From NCBI GenBank assembly GCA_023417785.1, contig JAEZEH010000062.1, positions 1 through 64,000 of the forward strand: 64,000 nucleotides of DNA, read 5' to 3'. The DNA is from Bacteroidota bacterium (GTDB lineage: Bacteria; Bacteroidota; Bacteroidia; Cytophagales; Cyclobacteriaceae). The position numbers and the translations under genes were made by a program. How positions within the stretch are numbered: the first letter of the stretch is position 1; every line of letters starts with the position of its first letter. This document shows, one piece after another, positions 43,224 to 52,389 of this stretch. The notes under the pieces were generated by a model that made no database searches, was not told where the DNA came from, and saw only the letters and a list, made by a program, of their open reading frames with translations.

Positions 43224-43892
43224 TTAACCGGGTTTTACCGCGACAACGATGAGCGATTCAACAACGATTCGATTCCCGTCAATTTCCTGCTCAGGTTCCT
43301 CCGTCTCAATTACTTTTGACACATTGAATCCTGAAGAGGCAATGAACGAGGCTACTTCTTCCGCCGAATACATCTGAAACCCGAACCGCGTGAAAGGATA
43401 TCGCTCCATACTTCGTCTTGGGCGCAAGCCGATTGCAAGTTTGCCGCCGGGTCGGATCACACGCCGAAACTCCGCGAGAACTGATTCCAGATTATCCCAA
43501 AAATAGATAGTATTAATTGTAAAAAGAATATCCACCGCCGCATCGTCAAGGGGCAGGTTGTCTGCGGTAGCATTGTAGAAGGAGGCCCTCCCCTCGTCTA
43601 CAAGGGATTCATTCAACTTTGTGGCAGCCGCTATCATTTCCTGTGAATAGTCACAACCTACGTACCGGATGGATTTGCCTTTAGCAAGAACGTCGTTGGC
43701 GAAACGTCCATTTCCCATTCCGACTTCCACCACCAGGTTGTCAGGTTGTATCCTTAGTGACTTAATAGTATCGCGGTTCAAATGAGCGTTCGCTTCATTC
43801 ATTTTTTTGGCTACCTCATCAGCGAATTCGCCATGAGGCTTCCTCAACTGGGCCGCGACCGCCTTCATTTGATCTTCGTTCGATTCGTGCAT
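43224..43892 (-). CDS. Class I SAM-dependent methyltransferase
   Basis: 222 residues. Motif I VVEVGMGNGRFAND, acidic residue after strand 2 in YVGCDYSQEM, motif II-like DILFTINTIYFWDN and post-motif RPGGKLAIGLRP. This is a UbiE/BioC-like small-molecule methyltransferase; the substrate is not readable. Its start codon faces the Gfo/Idh/MocA gene across a short divergent region. Confidence 0.88.
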   Translation of the reverse strand: MHESNEDQMKAVAAQLRKPHGEFADEVAKKMNEANAHLNRDTIKSLRIQPDNLVVEVGMGNGRFANDVLAKGKSIRYVGCDYSQEMIAAATKLNESLVDEGRASFYNATADNLPLDDAAVDILFTINTIYFWDNLESVLAEFRRVIRPGGKLAIGLRPRRSMERYPFTRFGFQMYSAEEVASFIASSGFNVSKVIETEEPEQEIDGNRIVVESLIVVAVKPG

Positions 43893-43958
43893 ATCACATC
43901 AATTATGGAATTACTTTTATATGCCCTAAATTACTTTCTATATTATGAGAACGCCAAA

Positions 43959-45041
43959 ATGAAAATACAGCTTTTACTGCTAGTTATGATGTTAGCAACT
44001 TTTTCCTTTGGGCAGAAGAAAGAGCCCTTTCGAATCGGAGTCGCGGGTCTTACGCATACGCATGTTCATTGGATACTTGGTCGTGCGCACGACGGAGATA
44101 TTGAGATCGTCGGTATTGCAGAAGCTAACCGCGAACTTGGGGAACGATTTCTCGCACAACACAACCTTCCTATGAGTCTTGTGTATCCAACGCTGGAAGA
44201 GATGCTGGACAAAACAAAACCCGAAGCGGTCACGGCGTTCAACAGCATCGACGAGCACCTTGCCGTTGTGCAAGCCTGCGCTCCCAGAAAAATACATGTT
44301 ATGGTGGAGAAGCCTCTGGCTGTAAGTCTGACCCACGCCCGTGAGATGGAAAAACTGGCCCGGCAACATAAGATTTATCTCTTAACAAATTACGAAACCA
44401 CTTGGTACGGCAGTAACCAGGATGTCGTGCGACATCTCGATTCGCTTGGTGAGATTACAAAAATGGTTGTCCACGATGGCCATCAGGGACCCAAAGAAAT
44501 TGGCGTGAACCCGGAGTTTCTCGAGTGGCTTACTGATCCAAAACGAAATGGCGGAGGAGCCCTAACAGATTTCGGATGCTACGGAGCAAATCTGATGACG
44601 TGGCTGATGAATGGGCTGCGCCCTCAATCGGTATTTGCCGTAACTCAGCAATTAAAACCCGAGACGTATCCGAACGTTGATGATGAGGCTACAATCGTGG
44701 TCGTTTATCCCAAAGCACAAGGCATTATACAAGCGTCGTGGAACTGGCCTTACAATAGAAAAGATATGGAGATATATGCCAAACGTGGTTATATCATTTC
44801 AGACCGATCCGGGATCCGGCTTAAGCCCGACCTGAACAAAAGTGAGGAAACGAAAGCCTCCGACGACCTCGCTGCACCATATCACGACCCTTTTGCTTAT
44901 TTCGCCGCCGTGATAAGAAACGAAATCAAGATTGAACCTTATAGTCCGTCGTCGCTTGAGAACAACATGCTTGTTATGGAGATCCTTGAAGCAGCTAAAC
45001 AGTCCGCCAAAGAAGGAAAGCGGATTGCATTCGAGCCGTGA
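43959..45041 (+). CDS. Secreted Gfo/Idh/MocA-family oxidoreductase
   Basis: About 360 residues from the ATG that gives MKIQLLLLVMML. An in-frame extension of 59 residues upstream lies over the divergent methyltransferase gene and was rejected. A signal peptide ends at FSFGQ. The Rossmann domain starts at FRIGVAGLTHTHVHW. VMVEKPLAVSLTHAREM carries the conserved EKP Lys. The C-terminal substrate domain has GGGALTDFGCYGANLM. Periplasmic members carry NAD(P) prebound and act on sugars. Substrate unknown. Confidence 0.88.
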   Translation: MKIQLLLLVMMLATFSFGQKKEPFRIGVAGLTHTHVHWILGRAHDGDIEIVGIAEANRELGERFLAQHNLPMSLVYPTLEEMLDKTKPEAVTAFNSIDEHLAVVQACAPRKIHVMVEKPLAVSLTHAREMEKLARQHKIYLLTNYETTWYGSNQDVVRHLDSLGEITKMVVHDGHQGPKEIGVNPEFLEWLTDPKRNGGGALTDFGCYGANLMTWLMNGLRPQSVFAVTQQLKPETYPNVDDEATIVVVYPKAQGIIQASWNWPYNRKDMEIYAKRGYIISDRSGIRLKPDLNKSEETKASDDLAAPYHDPFAYFAAVIRNEIKIEPYSPSSLENNMLVMEILEAAKQSAKEGKRIAFEP

Positions 45042-45086
45042 TAATCCAATTAACGTTCAGCGATTTGAAATTTATTCTTTCATAAA

Positions 45087-45461
45087 ATGAGTGAAACAGG
45101 AAACAGACGCCCCTCTGCGACGGATTCATTGGCCAACGAGAGAACTTTCCTGGCATGGATAAGAACGGGCATCGCCATTATGGCATTTGGATTTGTCGCC
45201 GTGAAGTTCAGCCTCTTTATCAACCAGGTCGCCCTTCTTTCAGAAGAACCATTACCCCTGCCGGATGCCGAATATTCATATGTTGTGGGACTCGTATTAA
45301 TTGTTATAGGTGTGCTCATGTCTCTGCTTGCCTATCTTCGGTTCCGGCAAACTGAGAAGCAGCTCCGCGATGGTGAGTACCGGTCCGGTTTTTTATTAAC
45401 CCTCCTTCTCACAACCTGTATCATTTTCGTGGGTATACTTATGCTTATCTACCTTATCTGA
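45087..45461 (+). CDS. DUF202 (YidH-type) inner-membrane protein
   Basis: 124 residues, three TM helices. The DUF202 signature LANERTFLAWIRTGIAIMAFG is at the start, followed by the two C-terminal helices. Function of the family is unknown. Convergent with a response regulator gene 10 bases downstream. Confidence 0.9.
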   Translation: MSETGNRRPSATDSLANERTFLAWIRTGIAIMAFGFVAVKFSLFINQVALLSEEPLPLPDAEYSYVVGLVLIVIGVLMSLLAYLRFRQTEKQLRDGEYRSGFLLTLLLTTCIIFVGILMLIYLI

Positions 45462-45471
45462 CACAACCTAT

Positions 45472-45918
45472 TTACGATTTTCGGTTCAGCATGTTCGGGT
45501 GTTTACTCTTATTCCAATATTTCACTATGCTGGCGATAACGTCCTGCATTTGTTCGAGTGAGTTCTCCTTTTGGAAAAAACCCTGGACCGTCATATCATA
45601 AGCTTGTTCAACATCGCTATCGCGGGCAGCGGTTGACAAGAAAATAAAAGGTATACTTTTACGGCGCAGCGTTTCATCAGCGTTGATCCGGGCTCTGAGT
45701 TCAAGTCCGTTCATCACGGGCATGTTGATATCGCAGAGAATGAGAAAAGTTTCGCGCTGCGTTTCCTGCAGATAAGTAAGCGCTTCTTTTCCATTACTGA
45801 AAAAGACCAACTCGATGCTTATGCCAATCCGTTCAAAGATTTTCTGCATAAGAAACTGATCATCGAGGTCATCTTCAACTATAACAATGGGCGCAGGTGT
45901 AAGGAGTTCTTCGGACAT
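45472..45918 (-). CDS. Single-domain response regulator
   Basis: 148 residues, receiver only. Acidic pair Glu15-Asp16 in IVEDDLDDQ, phosphoacceptor Asp63 in LILCDINMPVMNG, Ser in FLSTAA and Lys in FFQKENS. It belongs to the Rcp1-like group common in Bacteroidota, often paired with HDLQEP kinases. No kinase adjacent. Confidence 0.88.
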   Translation of the reverse strand: MSEELLTPAPIVIVEDDLDDQFLMQKIFERIGISIELVFFSNGKEALTYLQETQRETFLILCDINMPVMNGLELRARINADETLRRKSIPFIFLSTAARDSDVEQAYDMTVQGFFQKENSLEQMQDVIASIVKYWNKSKHPNMLNRKS

Positions 45919-46034
45919 ATCAACCGTGTCATCAAACGTTTTGCCACCGCCGGGTGGTGTAAACGGCCGTCAAAAAATACCCCTATAAGTTAAAAAAACA
46001 TCCCGTTATAACAACCAACTATTTAACGATTTGC

Positions 46035-46544
46035 TCAAACGGCATACGCTACCTTCTTTTTCCGGGTGGGTGTCTCTTTGGCGATGTCAGACTCGTCCTG
46101 GTTTTCCTGTATGGCATTCATGGTGGCAGCTGCGACGAGCCCGCCAAGCACATAATACAACACGGTAAGCGCCTGCGTTTTTGATGTGAGGTTGGTTGGC
46201 GTTTCATCCAGCCCCATCGGTTTGGGAAGTGCCACGGCGCCAAGTCCAGCTCCCAGGCCAAGTAATGCGCCCTTGATTAAAGTTTTTTGCTTCGACCCGC
46301 CGCCGGCCAGGCCATAGTAGAGCGTATTACTGACAAGGTCACCAGCGACTGACATCGGTAATAGCTTCTGCACAATATCTGGTGCACCTGTCGGGCTCTT
46401 TACAAATTTCGCCACGGCGTTCATTCCAAGGAGGTCCAGCCGGGGGGCTTTTTTATCGAGTTTCGCTATTACCTGATTGATCAACGTCAGGGCACACGCT
46501 CCTGCGAAGCCCCCTACTGCTGCTGCTAATTTCATAGTGTTCAA
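46035..46544 (-). CDS. Hypothetical membrane protein
   Basis: 169 residues. Hydrophobic, Gly/Ala-rich helices at ~5-25, ~65-80, ~88-106 and ~125-143, then a charged tail ending in a Lys/Arg cluster (TPTRKKKVA). Composition resembles DUF4126/glycine-zipper-like membrane proteins, but I cannot name a family. Divergent from the small gene to its right. Confidence 0.6.
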   Translation of the reverse strand: MNTMKLAAAVGGFAGACALTLINQVIAKLDKKAPRLDLLGMNAVAKFVKSPTGAPDIVQKLLPMSVAGDLVSNTLYYGLAGGGSKQKTLIKGALLGLGAGLGAVALPKPMGLDETPTNLTSKTQALTVLYYVLGGLVAAATMNAIQENQDESDIAKETPTRKKKVAYAV

Positions 46545-46634
46545 TGTTTGTTTGTCTGTTGCCTCTGGTTACGAAAAATGAATGCCAGAACGCGGTTACT
46601 TAAACCTACCGAAAGACAGGCACCAGAATTTCTC

Positions 46635-46913
46635 ATGTCATTGAAAAGCCCACGTAAGATGGATACGCCATTACTAAAACACATCGACAACCTTATTGAT
46701 AACTTTAAGAAAGAACATCGCGGTGAACCTCCGCTGTACATTGTGCTATCGCCAGGCGAGGCGAAGGATGTAGTTGACACACTGAAGACAAAACAAAACG
46801 CCGCCGAAGACATTATCATTACAACGTACAGGGACGTGAAAATTGCGGAAAATCCCGCACTGCTGAAGGGCAACAGCTATGTCAGCAACGACCTTCCGGA
46901 CACCGGTTCGTAA
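46635..46913 (+). CDS. Small hypothetical protein
   Basis: About 92 residues from the ATG giving MSLKSPRKMDTP; an ATG eight codons later is also possible, and a longer upstream start is unlikely because it runs into the divergent gene's start region. Soluble alpha/beta look: PLLKHIDNLIDNFKKEH, PLYIVLSPGEAKDVVDTL, DIIITTYRDVKI. Not recognised. Confidence 0.55.
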   Translation: MSLKSPRKMDTPLLKHIDNLIDNFKKEHRGEPPLYIVLSPGEAKDVVDTLKTKQNAAEDIIITTYRDVKIAENPALLKGNSYVSNDLPDTGS

Positions 46914-46962
46914 TGAGTACTGAAACAACTGTGTATTTTTGTGGCCAGTATGATAATGCGGA

Positions 46963-49900
46963 TCACGCGTCCATCGTGTTGGTCGTACCCCGAGGCAACT
47001 CAATGTAAAAGGTAGTACCCTTTCCAAATTCGGTAGTGAACCATAGCTTGCCATGCATGTGTTCAATCGCCTGCCTTGCGATGGCGAGACCCAGCCCGGA
47101 CCCTGACTTCTTGGTCGTAAAGTGGGGAACAAAGATACGTTCAGCCAGCTCCGGCTCAATGCCCCGGCCATTGTCGCGGAAAGAAATGGTAATCTTATCC
47201 GGTGCCGGGTCCAGGGCAATAACTACCCGGATGGCTTCACCGGGTATCGCAGATTGCAGAGCATTCAGGATGAGATTACTAAATGTACGACCCAGCAATT
47301 GTTCATCTCCTACTATCCAGAGTTCGCGAAGGGGAATGTCCAGTTTGACTTCACCCGACTGACTATGCAGGTCAACAACACGCTTTAACAGGGAAACAAG
47401 CTCCAACGGTTTCATTACCGGCTCCGGCATTTTCGCGAAGGCGCTGAATGAAGAAGCAATATCATTGAGCGTATCAACCTGCGTAAGGAGCGACGAGATA
47501 GCCTTCTGTATCTTTTCCGGTCCTGCTTTTCCATTCTCTAGGCTCCGTTCAAGCTGCTGGAGCGTGAGTTTCATCGGCGTTAGTGGGTTCTTGATTTCAT
47601 GCGCAACCTGCTGAGCCATATCACGCCACGCCCTTTCACGGTGAGTCTGCTCAAGTTCAGCTTTGCTTTCGCTAAGCGAATAGAGCATTTGATTGTATTC
47701 CTTCACCATCAAACCTATTTCATCATCTGCCTTCCAGACCAGGGGCTGGTTTGTTCGGGTGAGCGATGTCCTTCGCAGCGACTGCGTAATGAATGTAAGC
47801 GGAAATGTCAGCCATCGTGTAACGAAGTATGAAAGACCGACGAGTACAATGAAAATGATAGAGAAAATATTCAGAATGTTCGACAGAACATTTATTTGAA
47901 TACGCTCTGACGAATATACCGACTGAAAGAATGGCACCCCGACGATTCCAATAACTGCACCGCTTGAGGGTGCCTTAAGCGCCGCATAAGCCGTGTAATA
48001 CTCGAGTGACCCGACGCGTTCTGTTTCAATAAACTGGTTCCCGCCCCGTTTAATATTTTGAAAAGCAACCGGATTGATAAATTCTGACAAAAGTTTGTTT
48101 TCAAAAATAAGCGGCTGACTCGTAGCCAATAGCGTTCCCGTGACGTAATAAACATTTGCCTCGAGGTCCGTAAGTTGAGTGAGGTCGGCTAACTGTCCGG
48201 AAAAATTCGCCAGCGGCTCAAAGGATGATACGAGATGTCTGTGAAGTTCCTCCGAGACCTGCTCTGCAAAGTTCCTTGATTTATCGACATACTCATCCAA
48301 AATCTGATTCTCCGACGACCTGTTTGTGACACGCAAACTCATTATGCTGACAATGATCAACGGCAGGAAAAAGGCCATATTGAGAAACAACTGTATCCGT
48401 GCTGAAAAATACAATTTACCACCACGCCAGAAACTCGTTACGCTCTGAAGAAAAATAAAAATCAGAATCGTACCTAAACCAATAACAAGCAAAAACGAAA
48501 AGTTGGCGATGGAGTATTCCATCGGAGTTTGTCTTGACGACACGATCGCTATTCTTCCTACATCGTCCTCTTCCGCGATATGATCGAAACCATTCGCCTG
48601 AATACCTTTCGTGTGTAACGCCGGATCTCCGAACCACGCCGTATTGAACAGCGTTTCATAGTTGAATGGCCCGGAACTGTACGCCAGCTTGTTGTTGACA
48701 AAAACCCCGTAGCTGATTTCCTCTGCACGAAAGCTTTCGAGAAACCGGTTATCTACAAGAAGTTCAGGGTAAACATTTTCAGGGATGACTTTCTTAAGCG
48801 AGAACTCGACGACCACGTATCCGGCGAGCGTTCTCATCCATACCACCGGAACGGTTACCAGATACTTCTGCGTAACATCAGCACTCGGGCTGTTCAAAAA
48901 ATACACTCCCTGGTAATCGGTTTGTGACGCCTCGCCCTGGTAACCGGATGACAAAGTTGAGATGGTGATTCCAGCGCGGTTATCGGTAGTCTGGCCCGAG
49001 GCGTTGAACGTATAGATCTCAACGTCGAACTTATTGAAGTAGCTGGGCAGGAATACCTGACGTATTTTTTGTTTCACCGCATCCTTGCTTAGAAACGGTG
49101 TGGCTACACGGCTCTTGATAAAAACGTCGTTTGATATCTTTTTGGATAACTCATCGAGTAAATACTCGGCAAAGTAGTCGCGGTCGACGATATAGTTCGA
49201 GCCGAATCGAAACATGTTTCCGATTTTCTCCTGCCAGCTGAAGAGGTGCATGGCATAAGCCGCATTTGAGGCCATGACGAAAATGCTGACAAACAAATAT
49301 GTGAACGTGGCAAAGGACAGGCGCCGCAGACTAGCGGTTAGATCCAGCAGGTATACTACGGCGAAAAACAGCATCGTAATCGCTACGGTAGACCAGAAAA
49401 TCTGGCCACTGAATGAATTGACCGCGATAAACACCAGCAACCCAATGGTGAACGAGATGAAAATCCGTGGACGACTTTTATCTCCAATAAGCAATCTTAT
49501 GAAGCAATGGGAAAAGAGAAACGCACATATTCCTGCCAGCACAACGGCCACCGTAGCCGCAATCCGGAGTCCGTCGAACTGTAACGACTCGGAAATGCCC
49601 AACATGATAGCCGAGTTGTTGTAAATGGTCTGTACTACAACAAACGGGAAAAGCATGGAGAAACATACCATCGATGCAGATACAATTGACAGAAGCCAGT
49701 TGGATGCGGGTCGTGCGATCAGAAACTGTATTACTCTGAAGTGGAAGAAATTTCGAAAAAGGTAATAGCAGAGAAAAAAAAGTGCGATCTCATTTATGAG
49801 GAGATCACCCAGTGATGCGTTGAATCGTGACGAGGCAAAGACCTGGTGATTGAAGAGATCGCCGGAAATAATACCCGATGGAAAATCAGCCGCCGCCATG

Positions 49901-50625
49901 ATGAGCCGGGTGATGACCATTGCTCCCAGTAAAAAAAGAAAAACAAGGTCCGGTACGAAATACCATTTTAGTATTTGATGGAATAATAAGAGGAAACAGG
50001 CAACACCAAGAAACAACAATACGACACCAACAATTCTGGCGCCGTTATTTACATTTAATTCGCCCGGAACAAAACTGATCTTAAAGGGACAAATATCACT
50101 GACGCAAACAGGAAGACCCGCCTCGGCGGTAGGATCCAGAATAGCCACGTTTCCCCTGGGAAAAATCCGCTGATTCCATTCAGGATTGAGGTAGTGGTTT
50201 GTGATTGGAAATTTCCGTGACAGGGTAATTACACCAACCAGAAACCTGCCCGGACTTATATTCCACTTACGGGCGAGGTAATCGCTGTTGCCATCCTTGA
50301 GAAGACGCAATGTGAAGTCATCCTGAACCGATGCCGCGGTGGGCACAAAATGATGATCGTTCCAGCGGACTACGCGATAGTTGGCAAAAAGGTAAAACGA
50401 AAAGCCTCGAGTCTGCGGAAGGTCAAAGCCAGGGTTAACTTTCAATTCGTCAAGGAGACCCTTCGCATGTTCGTCCAACCGATCTAATTCCTCCTCAAGA
50501 CGCTCCGTAACCTTTTCGGTGATTCGTTCCGCTGAGTCTGGTCGGCTTGACCAATACAACGTCACAAAGCCTGAAGCCAGTAGCAGGAATGACGTGACGA
50601 TTAATACTCTTATGCGCGAATCCAA
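46963..50625 (-). CDS. Large NtrY-like membrane sensor histidine kinase
   Basis: 1220 residues. One N-terminal TM and a periplasmic segment (to ~205) lead to a block of about ten TM helices (~205-480). A second extracytoplasmic sensor (~490-700), TM helices and another sensor (~760-925) follow. Then come a TM helix and HAMP (~935-990, ADDEIGLMVKEYNQM), HisKA with His1009 in VAHEIKNPLTP, and HATPase with NALQSA, DNGRGI and GSGLGLAIAR. HEIKNPLTP is the NtrY-type H-box. The start codon is TTG; an in-frame TAG lies nine codons upstream. No response regulator is adjacent. It follows the oxidase accessory genes on the same strand, so a redox or respiratory signal is possible but unproven. Confidence 0.88.
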   Translation of the reverse strand: MDSRIRVLIVTSFLLLASGFVTLYWSSRPDSAERITEKVTERLEEELDRLDEHAKGLLDELKVNPGFDLPQTRGFSFYLFANYRVVRWNDHHFVPTAASVQDDFTLRLLKDGNSDYLARKWNISPGRFLVGVITLSRKFPITNHYLNPEWNQRIFPRGNVAILDPTAEAGLPVCVSDICPFKISFVPGELNVNNGARIVGVVLLFLGVACFLLLFHQILKWYFVPDLVFLFLLGAMVITRLIMAAADFPSGIISGDLFNHQVFASSRFNASLGDLLINEIALFFLCYYLFRNFFHFRVIQFLIARPASNWLLSIVSASMVCFSMLFPFVVVQTIYNNSAIMLGISESLQFDGLRIAATVAVVLAGICAFLFSHCFIRLLIGDKSRPRIFISFTIGLLVFIAVNSFSGQIFWSTVAITMLFFAVVYLLDLTASLRRLSFATFTYLFVSIFVMASNAAYAMHLFSWQEKIGNMFRFGSNYIVDRDYFAEYLLDELSKKISNDVFIKSRVATPFLSKDAVKQKIRQVFLPSYFNKFDVEIYTFNASGQTTDNRAGITISTLSSGYQGEASQTDYQGVYFLNSPSADVTQKYLVTVPVVWMRTLAGYVVVEFSLKKVIPENVYPELLVDNRFLESFRAEEISYGVFVNNKLAYSSGPFNYETLFNTAWFGDPALHTKGIQANGFDHIAEEDDVGRIAIVSSRQTPMEYSIANFSFLLVIGLGTILIFIFLQSVTSFWRGGKLYFSARIQLFLNMAFFLPLIIVSIMSLRVTNRSSENQILDEYVDKSRNFAEQVSEELHRHLVSSFEPLANFSGQLADLTQLTDLEANVYYVTGTLLATSQPLIFENKLLSEFINPVAFQNIKRGGNQFIETERVGSLEYYTAYAALKAPSSGAVIGIVGVPFFQSVYSSERIQINVLSNILNIFSIIFIVLVGLSYFVTRWLTFPLTFITQSLRRTSLTRTNQPLVWKADDEIGLMVKEYNQMLYSLSESKAELEQTHRERAWRDMAQQVAHEIKNPLTPMKLTLQQLERSLENGKAGPEKIQKAISSLLTQVDTLNDIASSFSAFAKMPEPVMKPLELVSLLKRVVDLHSQSGEVKLDIPLRELWIVGDEQLLGRTFSNLILNALQSAIPGEAIRVVIALDPAPDKITISFRDNGRGIEPELAERIFVPHFTTKKSGSGLGLAIARQAIEHMHGKLWFTTEFGKGTTFYIELPRGTTNTMDA

Positions 50626-50694
50626 TCTTGATAAAATAGAATAGCACTAAATTTAACAAAGATTGTGCAAAAGTGATTTGCCGAATAATCCGGG

Positions 50695-51069
50695 TCACCC
50701 TTTGGATTTGTTTCTTAACCCTCCGAACAGGTAGAGGTATACAATCCGTGAATACCGGTAGTTCAATGGAGCCAATATCAACATTACCGTTATAATGATT
50801 GTGATTGCCGTCCATTCTGAGGGATTACCGGCAAAAAACAAAATAACACTTAAAATGACGAGGATCGCCACTGTAAACCCGTAACTCACATACATCGCCC
50901 CCTGATAGAATCCCGGTTCGGGTTCAAGGCGAACGCCGCAATGCGGGCAGTATTCATTCATCAGACTGAATTTCTTCAGATTGTAGGCCCCATGGGAGAA
51001 CATTTCGCCTTCGCGGCACCGTGGGCACTTGCCCTTAAGTAGCGCTTCCAGATATGTTCTTTCGGGCAT
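50695..51069 (-). CDS. DUF983 zinc-ribbon membrane protein
   Basis: About 124 residues from the ATG giving MPERTYLEALLKGKC. A TTG ten codons earlier is less likely. Zinc-ribbon cysteines: GKCPRCREGEMF and EYCPHCGVRLEPEPGFY. Two TM helices follow. The family is typically found near cytochrome oxidase genes. Its start overlaps the end of the preceding small gene by 35 bases, so translation is likely coupled. Confidence 0.87.
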   Translation of the reverse strand: MPERTYLEALLKGKCPRCREGEMFSHGAYNLKKFSLMNEYCPHCGVRLEPEPGFYQGAMYVSYGFTVAILVILSVILFFAGNPSEWTAITIIITVMLILAPLNYRYSRIVYLYLFGGLRNKSKG

Positions 51070-51289
51070 TTCTGCTTGATTTGAACCAAAGGTATCCAAT
51101 GATTATTGCCGCGAGATAAGGCATTGCCAACAAATAGAGAATACCCGTATTGATACCGGCAGCGATTCCCGGGTTCCCATTGGAATAGTTGTTTTCAAGC
51201 TGTGTTCGGCACATTGCACACTGTGCGAGAAGTTCACCAGCCTGAAGCGTCAGAAAGCCAATTGTCAGAATAAGAACTCTTCTAGCCAT
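51035..51289 (-). CDS. Small exported membrane protein with CxxC, oxidase-locus type
   Basis: 84 residues. Signal peptide to about residue 22 (GELLAQ), then CAMCRTQLE, a non-heme CxxC (no His after the second Cys), and one C-terminal TM helix (YLLAMPYLAAIIIGYLWF). Short proteins like this accompany Bacteroidota oxidase clusters. Possible metal or redox role is only suggested by the cysteines. Four bases after the DUF420 gene. Confidence 0.72.
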   Translation of the reverse strand: MARRVLILTIGFLTLQAGELLAQCAMCRTQLENNYSNGNPGIAAGINTGILYLLAMPYLAAIIIGYLWFKSSRNARKNISGSAT

Positions 51290-51293
51290 AAAT

Positions 51294-51830
51294 TCAGATA
51301 TAATATGGACTGATCATAAGGTAAACAACAACTCCGGTAACCGCAACATACAGCCATAAAGGAAAAGCCCATTTCGCCAGCTTCCGATGCCGGGGAAAAT
51401 TTCCGGCAAGTCCCCTCGCGTAAGTGAAAAGCACAATCGGGATAATCACCACCGATAATACAATGTGGGTAATCAAAACAAAATAATATACATAGCGGAT
51501 TGCACCAACTCCACCAAACGGTGTGGAATCACTGGTCATATGGTAAGAGACGTACATCAGCAGAAACGCTAACGATAGCCCCAGGCAAACTTTTACAAGC
51601 GTTTCGTGAAGAGACCTTTTACCGTTTTTTATAGCCACAACGGCCGCTATCAGGAACGCAGCGGTAAGACCATTAATAGTTGCATAAACCGGCGGTAAGA
51701 ACGAAAGATCATAGCCCGGGATTTTCACACGGAACAGCACCGCAATTGCCAGGGGCAAAACGATTGATAAACCGATGATGAGTTTGCGATACGGTTCTTT
51801 TGCGGGAGTCGCGTCTGTAATGGTTTCCAT
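51294..51830 (-). CDS. DUF420 membrane protein, oxidase-associated
   Basis: About 178 residues from the ATG giving METITDATPAKEPY; an upstream in-frame start would run back through the Sco-like gene and was rejected. Five TM helices with His residues facing the membrane (YVSYHMTSD, LITHIVLSVVIIP, FPRHRKLAKWAFPLWLYVAVTG) as in DUF420/CtaM-like proteins needed for oxidase maturation in other bacteria. One base after the Sco-like gene. Confidence 0.87.
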   Translation of the reverse strand: METITDATPAKEPYRKLIIGLSIVLPLAIAVLFRVKIPGYDLSFLPPVYATINGLTAAFLIAAVVAIKNGKRSLHETLVKVCLGLSLAFLLMYVSYHMTSDSTPFGGVGAIRYVYYFVLITHIVLSVVIIPIVLFTYARGLAGNFPRHRKLAKWAFPLWLYVAVTGVVVYLMISPYYI

Positions 51831-51831
51831 A

Positions 51832-52308
51832 TCAATACTTCCTGATGAGAATCGCCAATTCGGTGATGAGCCGGTCCACTTCTTCCCTATCGGCGGAATT
51901 GTACTGTCCCCGGATTCTTCCTTTATTATCAACCAAAGCCACGTCAAAAGGTTCCTCCAGAATAAAAATACATTTCATTTGCGTGGACTCGGCCTTGCCA
52001 AGAACCCGGTAACCCACAGGGTCGTCCTTGTAACGCGTGAGCACCCGGTTAATAAACGTTGCATTCGGGTCGCCGAAGTACACGAACACCGCCGAGTCTC
52101 CGCGTTTATTCAGATCACCAACCATTGATTCCGGTAAGCGGTAAGGCACCGTATACGAGGTGTTGCAGTCATCCGTGAAGGCCGGCATCTTTTCTTCGTA
52201 GAGCACCTCAATGTCGAATTGGTTGCTGCCAAACATTTTCAGAAAAATGAAAATGATACTGGGCACCAGAAGTGCAAGAAACAGAAAAATTATTTTTTTC
52301 GACCGCAT
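51832..52308 (-). CDS. Sco-like thioredoxin-fold protein lacking the CxxxC copper motif
   Basis: 158 residues. One N-terminal TM helix (~6-25), then a thioredoxin-like domain. Context and fold features (VFVYFGDPNATFINRVLTRY, DVALVDNKGRIRGQYNSAD) match Sco1/SenC proteins of oxidase loci. Where Sco proteins carry CxxxCP, this one has YFGDPNATF at about residues 77-85. The only cysteines are Cys48 and Cys113, so canonical Cu binding is lost. Follows the terminator after coxIV, so it may have its own promoter. Confidence 0.7.
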   Translation of the reverse strand: MRSKKIIFLFLALLVPSIIFIFLKMFGSNQFDIEVLYEEKMPAFTDDCNTSYTVPYRLPESMVGDLNKRGDSAVFVYFGDPNATFINRVLTRYKDDPVGYRVLGKAESTQMKCIFILEEPFDVALVDNKGRIRGQYNSADREEVDRLITELAILIRKY

Positions 52309-52340
52309 GCGTTAGTGTATCCCTTACCGACTAAAAACAA

Positions 52341-52368
52341 AAAGGCTTAAGATCATCCTTAAGCCTTT
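52341..52368 (-). terminator. Intrinsic terminator after coxIV
   Basis: AAAGGCTTAAG at 52341-52351 and CTTAAGCCTTT at 52358-52368 form an 11-bp stem with a six-base loop. On the minus strand TTTTTG follows. It closes the act-cox operon 22 bases after the coxIV stop codon. Confidence 0.9.
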
Positions 52369-52389
52369 CTAAAAAACTTACTGACACGA

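Noticed and set aside
43782..43958. N-terminal extension of the Gfo/Idh/MocA gene
   Set aside because: The extension overlaps the divergent methyltransferase gene and hides a clear signal peptide that begins at 43959.
51831..51947. N-terminal extension of the DUF420 gene
   Set aside because: It would overlap the Sco-like coding region in another frame; the ATG at 51830 follows that gene's stop by one base and gives the family N-terminus.
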